Of a stretch of 64,000 bases of DNA, positions 35,554 to 45,582 are shown piece by piece; within the stretch, counting starts at the first letter, position 1, and every line of letters begins with the position of its first letter. Origin of the DNA: Streptomyces sp. NRRL S-646 (GTDB lineage Bacteria > Actinomycetota > Actinomycetes > Streptomycetales > Streptomycetaceae); the NCBI RefSeq assembly GCF_000720765.1, contig NZ_JODC01000009.1, forward strand, positions 248,001-312,000, read 5' to 3'. Under the pieces are notes generated by a model. The model was not told the DNA's origin and made no database searches. It saw nothing but the letters and a program-made list of their open reading frames with translations. The position numbers and the translations under genes are program-made.

Positions 35554-36996
35554 TCAGCTCTGCTCGGCCCACCATTCCTTGAGGGCCGCCACCGCCTCAC
35601 CATGTTCCATCGGCCCGTTCTCCAGCCGCAGCTCCAGCAGGAACTTGTACGCCTGACCGATGGCCGGTCCCGGGCCGATGCCCAGGATCTCCATGATCTG
35701 GTTGCCGTCGAGGTCGGGACGGATCGCGTCCAGCTCCTCCTGCTCCTGGAGCTGGGCGATGCGCTCCTCCAGACCGTCGTACGCCCGCGACAGCGCCGCC
35801 GCCTTGCGCTTGTTCCGCGTCGTGCAGTCCGAGCGGGTCAGCTTGTGGAGGCGGTCGAGGAGGGGGCCGGCGTCGCGGACGTAGCGGCGGACCGCCGAGT
35901 CCGTCCACTCGCCAGTCCCGTAGCCGTGGAAGCGCAGGTGGAGTTCGACCAGACGTGAGACGTCCTTCACCAGCTCGTTGGAGTACTTGAGAGCCATCAT
36001 GCGCTTCTTGGTCATCTTCGCGCCGACCACCTCGTGGTGGTGGAACGAGACCCGACCGTCCTGCTCGAAGCGGCGGGTGCGCGGCTTGCCGATGTCGTGC
36101 AGCAGCGCGGCCAGGCGGAGAGTCAGGTCGGGGCCGTTATCCTCCAGCGCGATCGCCTGCTCCAGGACGATCAGCGTGTGCTCGTACACGTCCTTGTGCC
36201 GGTGGTGCTCGTCACGCTCCAGCCGCAGGGCCGGGAGCTCGGGCAGCACATGGTCCGCGAGACCGGTCTCGACCAACAGCGTCAGGCCCTTGCGCGGGTT
36301 CGCGGACAGGATCAGCTTGTTCAGCTCGTCCCGTACCCGCTCGGCCGAGACGATCTCGATACGGCCGGCCATCTCCTTCATGGCCGTCACGACCTCGGGA
36401 GCCACCTCGAAGTCGAGCTGCGCAGCAAAGCGTGCGGCCCGCATCATCCGCAGCGGATCGTCGGAGAAGGACGCCTCGGGAGTGCCCGGGGTACGCAGCA
36501 CACGCGCAGCGAGGTCGTCCCGTCCGCCGTGCGGGTCGATGAACTTCTTCTCAGGGAGCGCGAGGGCCATCGCGTTGACGGTGAAGTCACGCCGGACGAG
36601 GTCTTCCTCGATGGAGTCGCCGTAAGCCACCTCGGGCTTGCGCGAGGTCCGGTCGTAGGCCTCCGACCGGAACGTGGTCACCTCGATCTGGTAGCCGTTC
36701 TTCTGGGCGCCGACCGTGCCGAAGGCGATACCGACCTCCCACACGGCATCCGCCCACGGACGGACGATCTTGAGGACGTCCTCGGGACGTGCGTCGGTCG
36801 TGAAGTCGAGGTCGTTGCCGAGCCGGCCGAGCAGCGCGTCCCGGACCGAGCCTCCGACCAGGGCGAGGGAGAACCCGGCGTCCTGGAAACGGCGGGCGAG
36901 GTCGTCGGCGACAGGATCCACCCGCAGCGATTCACTCGGCACGCGGTGCGGCTCCTGGCTCAGGGCACTGAGGTGGGCTTCGTTGGCGTTCGGCAC
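35554..36996 (-). CDS. cca: CCA tRNA nucleotidyltransferase
   Basis: A 480-residue class II nucleotidyltransferase that adds or repairs the 3' CCA of tRNAs. The head domain has ALVGGSVRDALLGR (GGS 48-50) and the catalytic D62-L-D64 in NDLDFTTDA, then RRDFTVNAMAL. A C-terminal HD domain follows with LLHDIGKPRTR. The GTG start at 36996 (VPNANE) is chosen from the usual Streptomyces N-terminus; there is no strong ribosome site, and the frame remains open to 37176. It diverges from the DUF6049 gene. Confidence 0.94.
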   Translation of the reverse strand: MPNANEAHLSALSQEPHRVPSESLRVDPVADDLARRFQDAGFSLALVGGSVRDALLGRLGNDLDFTTDARPEDVLKIVRPWADAVWEVGIAFGTVGAQKNGYQIEVTTFRSEAYDRTSRKPEVAYGDSIEEDLVRRDFTVNAMALALPEKKFIDPHGGRDDLAARVLRTPGTPEASFSDDPLRMMRAARFAAQLDFEVAPEVVTAMKEMAGRIEIVSAERVRDELNKLILSANPRKGLTLLVETGLADHVLPELPALRLERDEHHRHKDVYEHTLIVLEQAIALEDNGPDLTLRLAALLHDIGKPRTRRFEQDGRVSFHHHEVVGAKMTKKRMMALKYSNELVKDVSRLVELHLRFHGYGTGEWTDSAVRRYVRDAGPLLDRLHKLTRSDCTTRNKRKAAALSRAYDGLEERIAQLQEQEELDAIRPDLDGNQIMEILGIGPGPAIGQAYKFLLELRLENGPMEHGEAVAALKEWWAEQS

Positions 36997-37256
36997 AACA
37001 GAAGAGGGTACGTGGCCCGGGCGACCGCAAGCGCCTCCATTAAGGGCCCACGGACACCACCGCAGATACAGGCGTAAACGCTGCCCTGGAGGCATACAGG
37101 TGGCGCCCGTCTTTATACATGCACATACAGGACAGGTCGACCCTGCTCCCCGATCTTGTGCGGCAGTCCGCGGCACTTCCCCTCAGCGCGCATCGTTACC
37201 ATGCGTGGACGCACATTCCGACGACCACTGACGACGACGAGGGACGGGCGAAACGC

Positions 37257-39647
37257 GTGGCCGAGGCGGCAGACTTCCAGGGGACGAATCCCTCACCTGC
37301 CCACCGGTGGCTGCGGCGCACCGGAGCACTGCTCGCAGGGGCGCCTCTGCTGGCCGGCCTCCTCCAGCTGCCCTCCGCGGCTTCCGCGAACGCGGCTGGG
37401 CAGGCTTCCTTGCAGGCCGCCTCAGGTTCGGGCTCGGTGGCCGTCGCCCTCGACTCGCTCAGCCCCGGTGTCCCCACGGACGGCGACACGCTCACCGTGT
37501 CGGGCACCGTGACCAACAACGGCAAGCAGACGGTCACCGGCGCCCATGTGGGACTGCACGTGGGCCCTGAGCTGAATACTCGCTCGGCCATCGAGGACAT
37601 CGCCAACGACAGTGGCAGCGTCCAGGGCGCGACCGGCTCGGAGATCGGCGGCAAGTACGTCGAGAAGTTCCCCAAGCTCACTCCGGGGGTCGCCGAGCCC
37701 TTCAGCATCACCGTGCCGGTCGACAAGCTGGACCTCGGAGACGACGGGGTCTACCAGTTCGCCGTATCGCTGTCCGGCCAGACGCCGGCGCAGCCGTGGA
37801 GCAAGGTCCTCGGCGTCCAGCGGACCTTCCTGCCCTGGCAGCCGGACGAGGCCGGCACCAAGACGAAGACGACGTTTCTGTGGCCGCTGGTCTCCACCGT
37901 CCACATGACGGCGGAGACAGGGTCGAACGAGCAGCAGACACCGGTCTTCCTCAATGACGATCTCGCCAAGGAGATCTCCCCGGGCGGCCGCCTGGACGAG
38001 ATGCTGTCCCTGGGCGAGAGCCTCGACATCACGTGGGTGATCGACCCGGACCTGCTGGCCTCGGTCGACGCGATGACCCGCAGCTATCGGGTCAGGGCCG
38101 CCAACAACACGACCACGGCGGGCACGCACCAGGCGGTCGCCAAGCAGTGGCTCGCCGAGTTGCAGAAGGCAGTGGCCGACAAGGAGGTCGTCGCGCTGCC
38201 CTTCGCCGACCCGGACCTGGCCTCCCTCGCTCACAACGGCACGAGCGTGACCGGTTCGCTGAGCCACCTCAAGGAGGCCACCGACGTCGTCGCCAACACG
38301 GTGGAGCCCATCCTCCACGTGAAACCGAGCACGGACTTCGCCTGGCCCGTGGACGGCGCCGTCGACCCGTCGATCGTGAAGGTCGCCACCTCCGCCGGCG
38401 CCGACCAGGTCATCGCGCGCAGCGACAGCCTCCAGGAGACCGGCGGTCTGCCCTACACCCCCTCCGCAGCACGTCCCATCGGCGGCGGCACCACGGCGGT
38501 GGTCGCGGACGCCCGTCTGTCGCAGGCGTTCCAGGGCGACCTCACGACGGCCTCTGACGGCACCCTCGCCGTGCAGCAGTTCCTTGCCCAGAGCCTGGAG
38601 CTCAACCTCCAGACGAACAAGCAGCGCAGCATCGTCGTTGCTCCGCAGCGCATGCCGACACCGCACCAGGCCCAGGCCATGGCCGACGCGCTGGCGGCCC
38701 TCCAGGGCGGCAACTGGTCCGAGGCCCAGAAGCTCACATCGGCCGCCAAGGCCAAGCCGGACCCGGGTGCCACGACGAGGGTGCCGTCGACGTCCGCGTA
38801 TCCCTCCTCGCTGCGCAAGCAGGAGCTGCCGCGCTCGGCCTTCGAGGAGATCGCGACAACGCAGGACAAACTCGACAACTTCAAGGTGATCCTCAGCGAC
38901 GAGTCCCGTGTGGTGACCCCCTTCGGGCGCGCCATGAACCGCGGGATGTCCACGTCGTGGCGGGGCAGCGCGGCCGCCGCGGCGAGCTTCCGCGACGACG
39001 TGGACAACCACCTCACCGATCTGACCAGCCAGGTCAAACTGATCGACAAGTCCGACACCAAGCTCTCCGGACGCAGCGCCACCATCCCCGTGACCGTCCA
39101 GAACAATCTGGTGCAGGGTGTCCAGCACCTGACGCTGCGCCTCACCTCGACGAGCCCCACCCGCCTCCAGATCGGCGGCCATGCCTACCAGGAGCAAGCC
39201 GTCACGGTGTCCGGCGGTCACAGCCAGACGGTGAAGTTCACCACGACGGCCAAGGCCAACGGCCAGGCGACGGTGGTCGCCCAGCTGTACACGGAGGACG
39301 GCCAGGAATACGGCAACGCCGTCACCTTCGACGTCAAGGTCACCGAGTTCACGGCCACCGTGATGCTGGTCATCGGCGGCGGCTTCCTCCTGCTGGTCCT
39401 CGCCGGCTTCCGCATGTACACGCAGCGCAAGCGAGCGGCCGCCCGTGAGGCCGAGGAGGACGGTCCCGACGAGGCCGGCGAGCCCGCCGAGGGACCGAAG
39501 AACCCTGAGGGCCCTGAAGACCGTCTCAAGGAGGAGTCCGGCACCGACGCCCGGGCAGACGACCCTGAGCAGCCGAGTGACCCGACACCGGACACCGCAC
39601 CGGAAAGCACCGACCCGTCCGGCACGGGTGAGAGAGTGGACCGTTGA
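37257..39647 (+). CDS. DUF6049-family secreted, membrane-anchored protein
   Basis: A 796-residue protein. The signal peptide (WLRRTGALLAGAPLLAGLL, cleavage near ASA-NA) is followed by a beta-sandwich domain with GDTLTVSGTVTNNGKQTV, a large central domain with FLWPLVSTVHM and TWVIDPDLLASV, and a second beta domain before a single transmembrane helix (VMLVIGGGFLLLVLAGF, ~755) and an acidic cytoplasmic tail rich in Glu/Asp/Pro. DUF6049 proteins are conserved in actinobacteria beside murJ and are of unknown function. GTG at 37257 has AGGGACGGG upstream. It forms an apparent operon with murJ, 44 bp downstream. Confidence 0.85.
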   Translation: MAEAADFQGTNPSPAHRWLRRTGALLAGAPLLAGLLQLPSAASANAAGQASLQAASGSGSVAVALDSLSPGVPTDGDTLTVSGTVTNNGKQTVTGAHVGLHVGPELNTRSAIEDIANDSGSVQGATGSEIGGKYVEKFPKLTPGVAEPFSITVPVDKLDLGDDGVYQFAVSLSGQTPAQPWSKVLGVQRTFLPWQPDEAGTKTKTTFLWPLVSTVHMTAETGSNEQQTPVFLNDDLAKEISPGGRLDEMLSLGESLDITWVIDPDLLASVDAMTRSYRVRAANNTTTAGTHQAVAKQWLAELQKAVADKEVVALPFADPDLASLAHNGTSVTGSLSHLKEATDVVANTVEPILHVKPSTDFAWPVDGAVDPSIVKVATSAGADQVIARSDSLQETGGLPYTPSAARPIGGGTTAVVADARLSQAFQGDLTTASDGTLAVQQFLAQSLELNLQTNKQRSIVVAPQRMPTPHQAQAMADALAALQGGNWSEAQKLTSAAKAKPDPGATTRVPSTSAYPSSLRKQELPRSAFEEIATTQDKLDNFKVILSDESRVVTPFGRAMNRGMSTSWRGSAAAAASFRDDVDNHLTDLTSQVKLIDKSDTKLSGRSATIPVTVQNNLVQGVQHLTLRLTSTSPTRLQIGGHAYQEQAVTVSGGHSQTVKFTTTAKANGQATVVAQLYTEDGQEYGNAVTFDVKVTEFTATVMLVIGGGFLLLVLAGFRMYTQRKRAAAREAEEDGPDEAGEPAEGPKNPEGPEDRLKEESGTDARADDPEQPSDPTPDTAPESTDPSGTGERVDR

Positions 39648-39691
39648 GGATGTCGTGGCCGGTGGGCCCGGGACGATGAGGTGGGGTAACC

Positions 39692-41977
39692 ATGAACGCG
39701 CCGTACGACGGTGACCGCGGCCAGGCTGCGGGCAGCTCGGGCCCCGCCGAGGGCCCGCAGCCCGAGCACGGCCAGGTACCGCCGCAGCCCCCCGCGGACA
39801 TGTACCTCCAGGACGCCTACGACCAGGACCCCTACCGGGCACAGGATCTCTCCGCGCAGGACCCGGTCGCCGAGGCCCTCTACGACCGCGCCGCGCACCC
39901 TCCGCCGCCCCCCGGTACCTACCAGCCGCAGCAACCGCTGTATGCCCAGCCGCCTCAGTCCCCGTACGCCCCCGACTCCCGTGTCTGGGCCCAGACCCCG
40001 GCGCCGGAACCGGACGCCCCGAGCCAGTACCTGCCGTACGGCGACGACCCCCGCACGACCCAGTACGTGGGCGTCGACGACCTGGTCACCCGGGCCGGTG
40101 AGGAGCGCCACGAGCCGGACGCCTTCGCGCATCTCTTCCGGGACCAGCAGCAGAACGGCGGATACCCCGCGTCGGATCCCCCGTCGGTGCCCGGCCCGGC
40201 GGCCGCGCCGGGTGCGTCGTCGCCGACCTCGCAGTACCAGGATCCGGCGGCGCCCACGCCCGCGGCCGACCAGACCATGAACCTCGGCACCACGCCGCCC
40301 GCGGCTGCGGCGCCACCAGCAGCTCCGGTGGCCCCGGCGAAGAAGGCCGGGCGCGGCGGAGGCCTGCTCAAGTCGAGCGCCGTGATGGCGGCGGGCACGA
40401 TGGTCTCCCGCCTCACCGGCTTCATCCGCTCCGCACTGATCGTCTCGGCGCTCGGCGTCGGGCTGCTCGGTGACACCTTCCAGGTCGCCTACCAGCTGCC
40501 CACGATGATCTACATCCTGACCGTCGGCGGCGGCCTCAACTCGGTGTTCGTGCCGCAGCTCGTGCGCGCCATGAAGGAGGACGAGGACGGCGGCGAGGCC
40601 TACGCCAACCGCCTGCTGACCCTCGTCATGGTGGCGCTGGGCGCCCTCACGGTCCTCGCGGTCCTCGGCGCGCCGCTCCTGATCCGCCTGCTGTCGGACT
40701 CGGTGGCCAGCGATCCGGCGGCCAACGAGGTCGGCATCACCTTCGTCCGCTACTTCCTGCCCTCGATCTTCTTCATGGGCGTCCACGTGGTGATGGGGCA
40801 GATCCTCAACGCCCGCGGAAAGTTCGGCGCCATGATGTGGACGCCGGTCCTGAACAACATCGTCATCATCGTGACGCTCGGCATGTTCATGTGGGTGTAC
40901 GGCACCGCGGCCGACTCCGGCATGAAGGTCACGACCATCCCCCCGGAGGGCCAGCGGCTCCTCGGCATCGGTGTTCTGCTCGGCCTCGTCGTCCAGGCGC
41001 TGGCGATGATCCCGTATCTGCGCGAGACCGGGTTCCGGCTGCGGCTGCGGTTCGACTGGAGGGGCCACGGCCTCGGCAAGGCCGTGACGCTCGCCAAGTG
41101 GACCGTCCTGTTCGTCCTCGCCAACCAGGCCGGCGCGATCGTCGTCTCGCAGCTGTCCACCTCGGCCGGCAAGGCCTCACCCGTCGACGGCACCGGCTTC
41201 GCCGCCTACGCCAACGCCCAGCTGATCTGGGGACTGCCGCAAGCCATCATCACCGTCTCCCTGATGGCCGCCCTGCTGCCGCGCATCTCGCGCTCGGCGG
41301 CGGAGGACGACGGCGGCGCCGTCCGCGACGACATCTCCCAGGGCCTGCGCACCACGGCCGTCGCCATCGTGCCGATCGCCTTCGGTTTCCTCGCCCTCGG
41401 CATCCCGATGTGCACGCTGATCTTCGGCTCCTCCGGCATCAGCGAGGCCACCAACATGGGCTTCATGCTGATGGCGTTCGCCCTCGGCCTGATCCCGTAC
41501 TCCGTGCAGTACGTCGTGCTGCGCGCGTTCTACGCCTACGAGGACACCCGGACGCCCTTCTACAACACGGTCATCGTGGCCGCGGTCAACGCGGGCGCCT
41601 CGGCGCTGTGTTACGTCGTCCTGCCACCCCGCTGGGCCGTGGCCGGCATGGCCGCCTCCTACGGCCTCGCCTACGCGATCGGCGTCGGCGTCGCCTGGAA
41701 CCGGCTGCGCAAGCGGCTTGGCGGCGACCTGGACGGCGCCCGCGTCCTGCGGACGTACGCCAGGCTCTGCATCGCCTCGGTGCCCGCAGCGGCCCTCAGC
41801 GGCGCGGCCTGCTACGAGATCGGCCATACGCTCGGACAGGGCGTCGTCGGATCTCTCGCGGCCCTGCTGGCCGGCGGTGCGGTCCTGCTCGGGATCTTCT
41901 TCCTCGCTGCCCGCAAGATGCGCATCGAGGAGCTGAACTCACTGGTCGGCATGGTCCGCGGGCGTCTGGGGCGCTGA
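39692..41977 (+). CDS. murJ: MurJ (MviN) lipid II flippase
   Basis: A 761-residue flippase. The first ~220 residues are a cytoplasmic Pro/Gln/Ala-rich disordered region not found in E. coli MurJ. The rest has fourteen predicted transmembrane segments with the MurJ/MOP signatures VMAAGTMVSRLTGFIRSALI, QLPTMIYILTVGGGLNSVFVPQLV (GGLNSVFVPQ) and PYSVQYVVLRAFYAYEDTRTP (RAFYAYEDTRTP). MurJ flips lipid II to the outside for peptidoglycan synthesis. The start at 39692 has GAGGTGGGG. The next gene is the pseudokinase that in mycobacteria is fused to MviN. Confidence 0.95.
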   Translation: MNAPYDGDRGQAAGSSGPAEGPQPEHGQVPPQPPADMYLQDAYDQDPYRAQDLSAQDPVAEALYDRAAHPPPPPGTYQPQQPLYAQPPQSPYAPDSRVWAQTPAPEPDAPSQYLPYGDDPRTTQYVGVDDLVTRAGEERHEPDAFAHLFRDQQQNGGYPASDPPSVPGPAAAPGASSPTSQYQDPAAPTPAADQTMNLGTTPPAAAAPPAAPVAPAKKAGRGGGLLKSSAVMAAGTMVSRLTGFIRSALIVSALGVGLLGDTFQVAYQLPTMIYILTVGGGLNSVFVPQLVRAMKEDEDGGEAYANRLLTLVMVALGALTVLAVLGAPLLIRLLSDSVASDPAANEVGITFVRYFLPSIFFMGVHVVMGQILNARGKFGAMMWTPVLNNIVIIVTLGMFMWVYGTAADSGMKVTTIPPEGQRLLGIGVLLGLVVQALAMIPYLRETGFRLRLRFDWRGHGLGKAVTLAKWTVLFVLANQAGAIVVSQLSTSAGKASPVDGTGFAAYANAQLIWGLPQAIITVSLMAALLPRISRSAAEDDGGAVRDDISQGLRTTAVAIVPIAFGFLALGIPMCTLIFGSSGISEATNMGFMLMAFALGLIPYSVQYVVLRAFYAYEDTRTPFYNTVIVAAVNAGASALCYVVLPPRWAVAGMAASYGLAYAIGVGVAWNRLRKRLGGDLDGARVLRTYARLCIASVPAAALSGAACYEIGHTLGQGVVGSLAALLAGGAVLLGIFFLAARKMRIEELNSLVGMVRGRLGR

Positions 41978-42115
41978 CGCGGGGGTACGCGCACAACCAT
42001 CGTCCGCCACCGTGTGTCGTGCATAGCGGCGGACTGTGGGCACAATTGGTTTCGGCGTCGGACAGCGCGCACGGATGTTGGTCGGCGCGCATTGAATGGG
42101 GAGGCAGGAACGACG

Positions 42116-43834
42116 GTGGCGGAGCGGAGCACGGCTGCCGTCGACGTGGCAGACAGCGGCGACGAACCGCTGACCGCAGAGGCGGACCAGTCCACGGCCG
42201 ACGGGGTGGCCCAGAACCGGGAGCGGGACACGGAGATCGACGAGGCACAGGGGAGTGGCGGGACCGAGGGTCCCGGAAAGGCCTCACCGCCGGAGCTGCA
42301 CAGCGGCCACAAACTCGCCAGACGGTACCGGCTTGAGGAGTGCGTCACCCGTCTGGACGGATTCAGCAGTTGGCGTGCCGTGGACGAGAAACTACGCCGC
42401 GCCGTCGGCGTCCACATCCTGCCCGCGGATCATTCACGGGCGCGTTCGGTGCTGGCCGCGGCCCGTTCCTCGGCGCTGCTCGGTGATCCCCGCTTCGTGC
42501 AGGTGCTGGACGCCGTCGAGGAGAACGACCTCGTCTACGTCGTCCACGAGTGGCTGCCCGACGCCGTGGAGCTGACCACGCTGCTCGCCTCCGGGCCGCT
42601 GGAGCCGCACGACGCCTACCAGATGGCCAGTCAGATCGCCTCAGCAATGGCCGCAGCGCACCGCGAGGGTCTGGCCCATCTGCGGCTGAACCCCAACGCC
42701 GTGCTGCGTACCTCCAGCGGCCAGTGGCGCATCCGCGGCCTTGCCGTGAACGCCGCGCTGCGCGGCATCAGTTCCGAGACCCCGCAGCGCACCGACACGG
42801 AGTCCGTCGGCGCGCTCCTGTACGCGGGGCTCACCCAGCGCTGGCCGTACGAGAACGACGCGTACGGTCTGTCGGGGCTGCCCAAGGACGTCGGTCTGAT
42901 CGCACCCGACCAGGTGCGGGCCGGTGTCCACCGCGGCCTGTCCGAGCTGTCCATGCGCGCACTCGTCAACGACGGGGCGACCGCCTCGCGTCACGAATCC
43001 CCGTGCACCACGCCGGAGGAGTTGGTGAAGGCGATCGGCGAGATGCCCCGCATCCGCCCGCCGGAGCCCGCGTTCACCGCGCCGCCGGAGTACCAGCGCA
43101 CGACGTACCAGCAGGGCACGTACGGCCGCCCGGCACCGCACCCCGGCGCCACCCAGCCGGTGCCGGCGCCTCCGGCCCCGCTGCAGAGCCGCACGGGCAA
43201 GGCGCTGAAGTGGGCCGTCTCGGCGCTCCTCATCGCCGCCCTGGGCCTGGGCAGCTGGCAGCTCGCGGACGCGCTCATGGACAACGGCGGCAAGTCCGAC
43301 GACACCAACAACACGCAGACGACGGACGGGGGCGACAAGGGCGGCGACAAGACCAAACCGGTCAAGACCCTCCAGATCCAGAGCGCCCAGGAGTACGTCG
43401 CCAAGGGTGACGCCCAGCACCCCAACGACGTCGACAAGACGTACGACAACAAGAGTTCCACGTACTGGCGTACCGCCAGCTACAAGGACGGCCCGGACAT
43501 GAACCCGGCCTTCAAGCCCGGCGTCGGCATCGTCTACGACTTCGGCTCGGAGCAGGAGGTCTCCGCCGCTTCGATAGGGCTCCTCTTCGGCGGCAACCAC
43601 ACGACGGTCACGCTCTACGCGACGGACTCCATGAGCTCGTCGGTTCCGCTGACTTCGATGACGAAATTGGGATCCACGACGACGTCCGGCACGTCTGCAA
43701 AGGTGACAGTCGCCAAGCCGGTCAAGAGCCGGTACGTACTGGTGTGGTTCACGGCGCTGCCGTACGCGCCGGGGGACTCGTACAGCGATCCGGGCTACAA
43801 GCAGGCTGTGACGGACCTGAAGTTCACCGGCTGA
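42116..43834 (+). CDS. membrane pseudokinase with extracellular discoidin-like domain
   Basis: A 572-residue protein. A ~70-residue polar N-terminus precedes a protein-kinase-like domain (about 70-320; GHKLARRYRLEECVTRL, VYVVHEWLPDAVELTTLL). The catalytic motifs are lost: HLRLNPNAVLR stands where HRDLKPxN is expected, and IRGLAVNAALRG replaces the DFG region. A proline linker, one transmembrane helix (about 397-416) and an external ~150-residue beta domain with DKTYDNKSSTYWRT and YDFGSEQEV follow. It is therefore a probable pseudokinase. Start GTG at 42116, AGGA six bases upstream. Confidence 0.85.
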   Translation: MAERSTAAVDVADSGDEPLTAEADQSTADGVAQNRERDTEIDEAQGSGGTEGPGKASPPELHSGHKLARRYRLEECVTRLDGFSSWRAVDEKLRRAVGVHILPADHSRARSVLAAARSSALLGDPRFVQVLDAVEENDLVYVVHEWLPDAVELTTLLASGPLEPHDAYQMASQIASAMAAAHREGLAHLRLNPNAVLRTSSGQWRIRGLAVNAALRGISSETPQRTDTESVGALLYAGLTQRWPYENDAYGLSGLPKDVGLIAPDQVRAGVHRGLSELSMRALVNDGATASRHESPCTTPEELVKAIGEMPRIRPPEPAFTAPPEYQRTTYQQGTYGRPAPHPGATQPVPAPPAPLQSRTGKALKWAVSALLIAALGLGSWQLADALMDNGGKSDDTNNTQTTDGGDKGGDKTKPVKTLQIQSAQEYVAKGDAQHPNDVDKTYDNKSSTYWRTASYKDGPDMNPAFKPGVGIVYDFGSEQEVSAASIGLLFGGNHTTVTLYATDSMSSSVPLTSMTKLGSTTTSGTSAKVTVAKPVKSRYVLVWFTALPYAPGDSYSDPGYKQAVTDLKFTG

Positions 43835-43859
43835 GACCGCATCCCGGGGAGGGGGTCCG

Positions 43860-44597
43860 ATGGCAGATGACACCGCATACGGCGACGCAAGCGATCAGGA
43901 CCTCCTGGCCCGCCATGTAGAGGGCGACCCGGAGGCCTTCGGCGAGCTTGTGCGGCGTCACCGCGACCGTCTGTGGGCGGTGGCCCTGCGGACGCTGGGG
44001 GACCGCGAGGAGGCCGCTGACGCCGTTCAGGACGCCCTTGTGTCCGCCTACCGGGCCGCCCACACCTTCCGGGGGCAGTCGGCCGTCACGACGTGGCTGC
44101 ACAGGATCACGGTGAACGCCTGCCTCGACCGCGCCCGTAAGGCTGCCTCGCGCAAGACCTCCCCGGTCGACGACACCGAGCGGCTGGAGCAACTGCTGGA
44201 GCCGCACGAGGAGGCATCCGCTCCCGCGGAACGCAATGATCTGCACCGGCAGCTGTTGGAGGCACTCGGCACCTTGCCGCCCGACCAACGCGCCGCCCTC
44301 GTCCTTGTGGACATGCAGGGGTACCCGGTCGCCGAAGCCGCCCGCGTGCTCGACGTCCCGACCGGCACGGTGAAGAGCCGCTGCGCCCGCGGCAGAGCCA
44401 GACTCCTGCCGCTCCTCACCCATCTACGGCCGGAAAACACCGGTGGCCGCAAGGAAACGGGCGAGGGGCGGAACCGGACCCAGGGGACATCCGTCCCACC
44501 GGCAGCGGGACCACCGACTGCCGGTCCACGCGATACAGGGCCGGATACCGGGCCAAGCGATTCAGCTGCTGTGAAGGGCGGAGGTGGGCGAGCGTGA
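43860..44597 (+). CDS. sigM: ECF sigma factor SigM
   Basis: A 245-residue group 4 sigma factor. Region 2 (LLARHVEGDPEAFGELVRRHRDRLWAVALRTLGD with VQDALVSAYRAAHTFRGQSAVTTWLHRITVNACLD recognisable as AHTFRG-SAVTTWLHRI) binds the -10, and region 4 (LGTLPPDQRAALVLVDMQGYPVAEAARVL, then GTVKSRCARGRARL) the -35. A disordered Pro/Gly-rich C-terminal tail of ~50 residues is unusual. SigM of Streptomyces is named from its position between the murJ-pseudokinase block and trxBA. The downstream anti-sigma gene overlaps by 4 bp (GTGA). Confidence 0.9.
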   Translation: MADDTAYGDASDQDLLARHVEGDPEAFGELVRRHRDRLWAVALRTLGDREEAADAVQDALVSAYRAAHTFRGQSAVTTWLHRITVNACLDRARKAASRKTSPVDDTERLEQLLEPHEEASAPAERNDLHRQLLEALGTLPPDQRAALVLVDMQGYPVAEAARVLDVPTGTVKSRCARGRARLLPLLTHLRPENTGGRKETGEGRNRTQGTSVPPAAGPPTAGPRDTGPDTGPSDSAAVKGGGGRA

Positions 44598-45511
44598 CTT
44601 CCACGACGGACATGGCCGGACACCCGGACGTCGCCGAAATCTCCGACCTCACCGAGGGCCTGCTTCCGCCGTCCCGGACTGCCGACGTACGACGGCACCT
44701 GGACGAGTGTGAGCTCTGCGCGGACGTCTACACATCGCTGGAGGAGATCCGAGGGCTGCTCGGTTCAGTGCCGGGCCCGACACGCATGCCCGCCGCTGTC
44801 GCAGGCCGGATCGATGCCGCTCTCGCGGCCGAGGCACTGCTGAACGCGACGGCACCCGAGGTCATGGACGCCCCGGAGCTCGTCGGCGCTTCCCGTTCCA
44901 CGGACGACGCCGGTGACAGCGCGCGTGTTTCACGTGAAACATCGGCAACGGCAGACCGTCCTGCGGGACATTCCCGTGCCGCCACCACCGGACCGGGCCG
45001 CAAACAGCGGAAGAAGGGCGGCCGCCGCAGGGTCGCCATCCTGGGCACCGTCTTCACAGTCGCCGCACTGGGCTTCGGTTCGGTCCTGCTGACATCGCTG
45101 AACGACGGGAAACCGCCCGCTTCCGAGGCTCAGGGCCGGAAGTCCGCCACCGAGGACACCTTCTCGGAGGCCAAGCTGGAGGACCAGGTCACCGGTCTCC
45201 TCAAGAGCCAGAGTCCGGACAGCGGCTCCCATGCTCCGCACAGTCTCGGTGTGGAGGGCGGCACCAACCAGCCCAAGGTCTTCAAGGCGCCCACGGTCCC
45301 GGACTGCGTCCGCAATGGCATCGGTCGCACCGACCCGGCGCTCGCGGCGAAGCCGGGGACCTACAAGAGGACGGACGTCTTGCTCGTGGTCATGTCGGAC
45401 GCCTCGGCCAGCACCAAGGTGACCGCATACATCGTGGATGCGAGCTGCGTGAGTCATGCTTCCACCGTCAAGGCGAAGGTTCTCCTGACGCACTCCTACA
45501 CCCGTCCCTGA
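44594..45511 (+). CDS. zinc-finger-type anti-sigma factor for SigM
   Basis: A 305-residue protein. The N-terminal anti-sigma domain has the H-x3-C-x2-C signature in RRHLDECELCADVY (about residues 36-49). A Thr/Ser/Pro linker, a transmembrane helix (about 153-172, RVAILGTVFTVAALGFGSVLL) and an external domain follow. The topology is that of a membrane anti-sigma factor that holds SigM at the membrane. GTG start at 44594 overlaps the sigM stop, so the two are translationally coupled. A perfect parS is embedded at codons 112-116 (VSRET). Confidence 0.85.
   Translation: MTSTTDMAGHPDVAEISDLTEGLLPPSRTADVRRHLDECELCADVYTSLEEIRGLLGSVPGPTRMPAAVAGRIDAALAAEALLNATAPEVMDAPELVGASRSTDDAGDSARVSRETSATADRPAGHSRAATTGPGRKQRKKGGRRRVAILGTVFTVAALGFGSVLLTSLNDGKPPASEAQGRKSATEDTFSEAKLEDQVTGLLKSQSPDSGSHAPHSLGVEGGTNQPKVFKAPTVPDCVRNGIGRTDPALAAKPGTYKRTDVLLVVMSDASASTKVTAYIVDASCVSHASTVKAKVLLTHSYTRP
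44926..44941. promoter_or_regulatory. parS site inside the anti-sigma gene
   Basis: Perfect TGTTTCACGTGAAACA within coding sequence, read in frame as Val-Ser-Arg-Glu-Thr in a disordered linker of the anti-sigma factor. Confidence 0.95.
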
Positions 45512-45582
45512 ACGCACACGCTTCGTCACCGTCGTGCGTGGTATCCCGTACCGTGTCGCGTCTCCGTGTGCCCGGACACAGT

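Noticed and set aside
38321..38334. parS-like sequence CTCCACGTGAAACC in the DUF6049 gene
   Set aside because: Only one half-site is intact; three mismatches to the 14-bp core.
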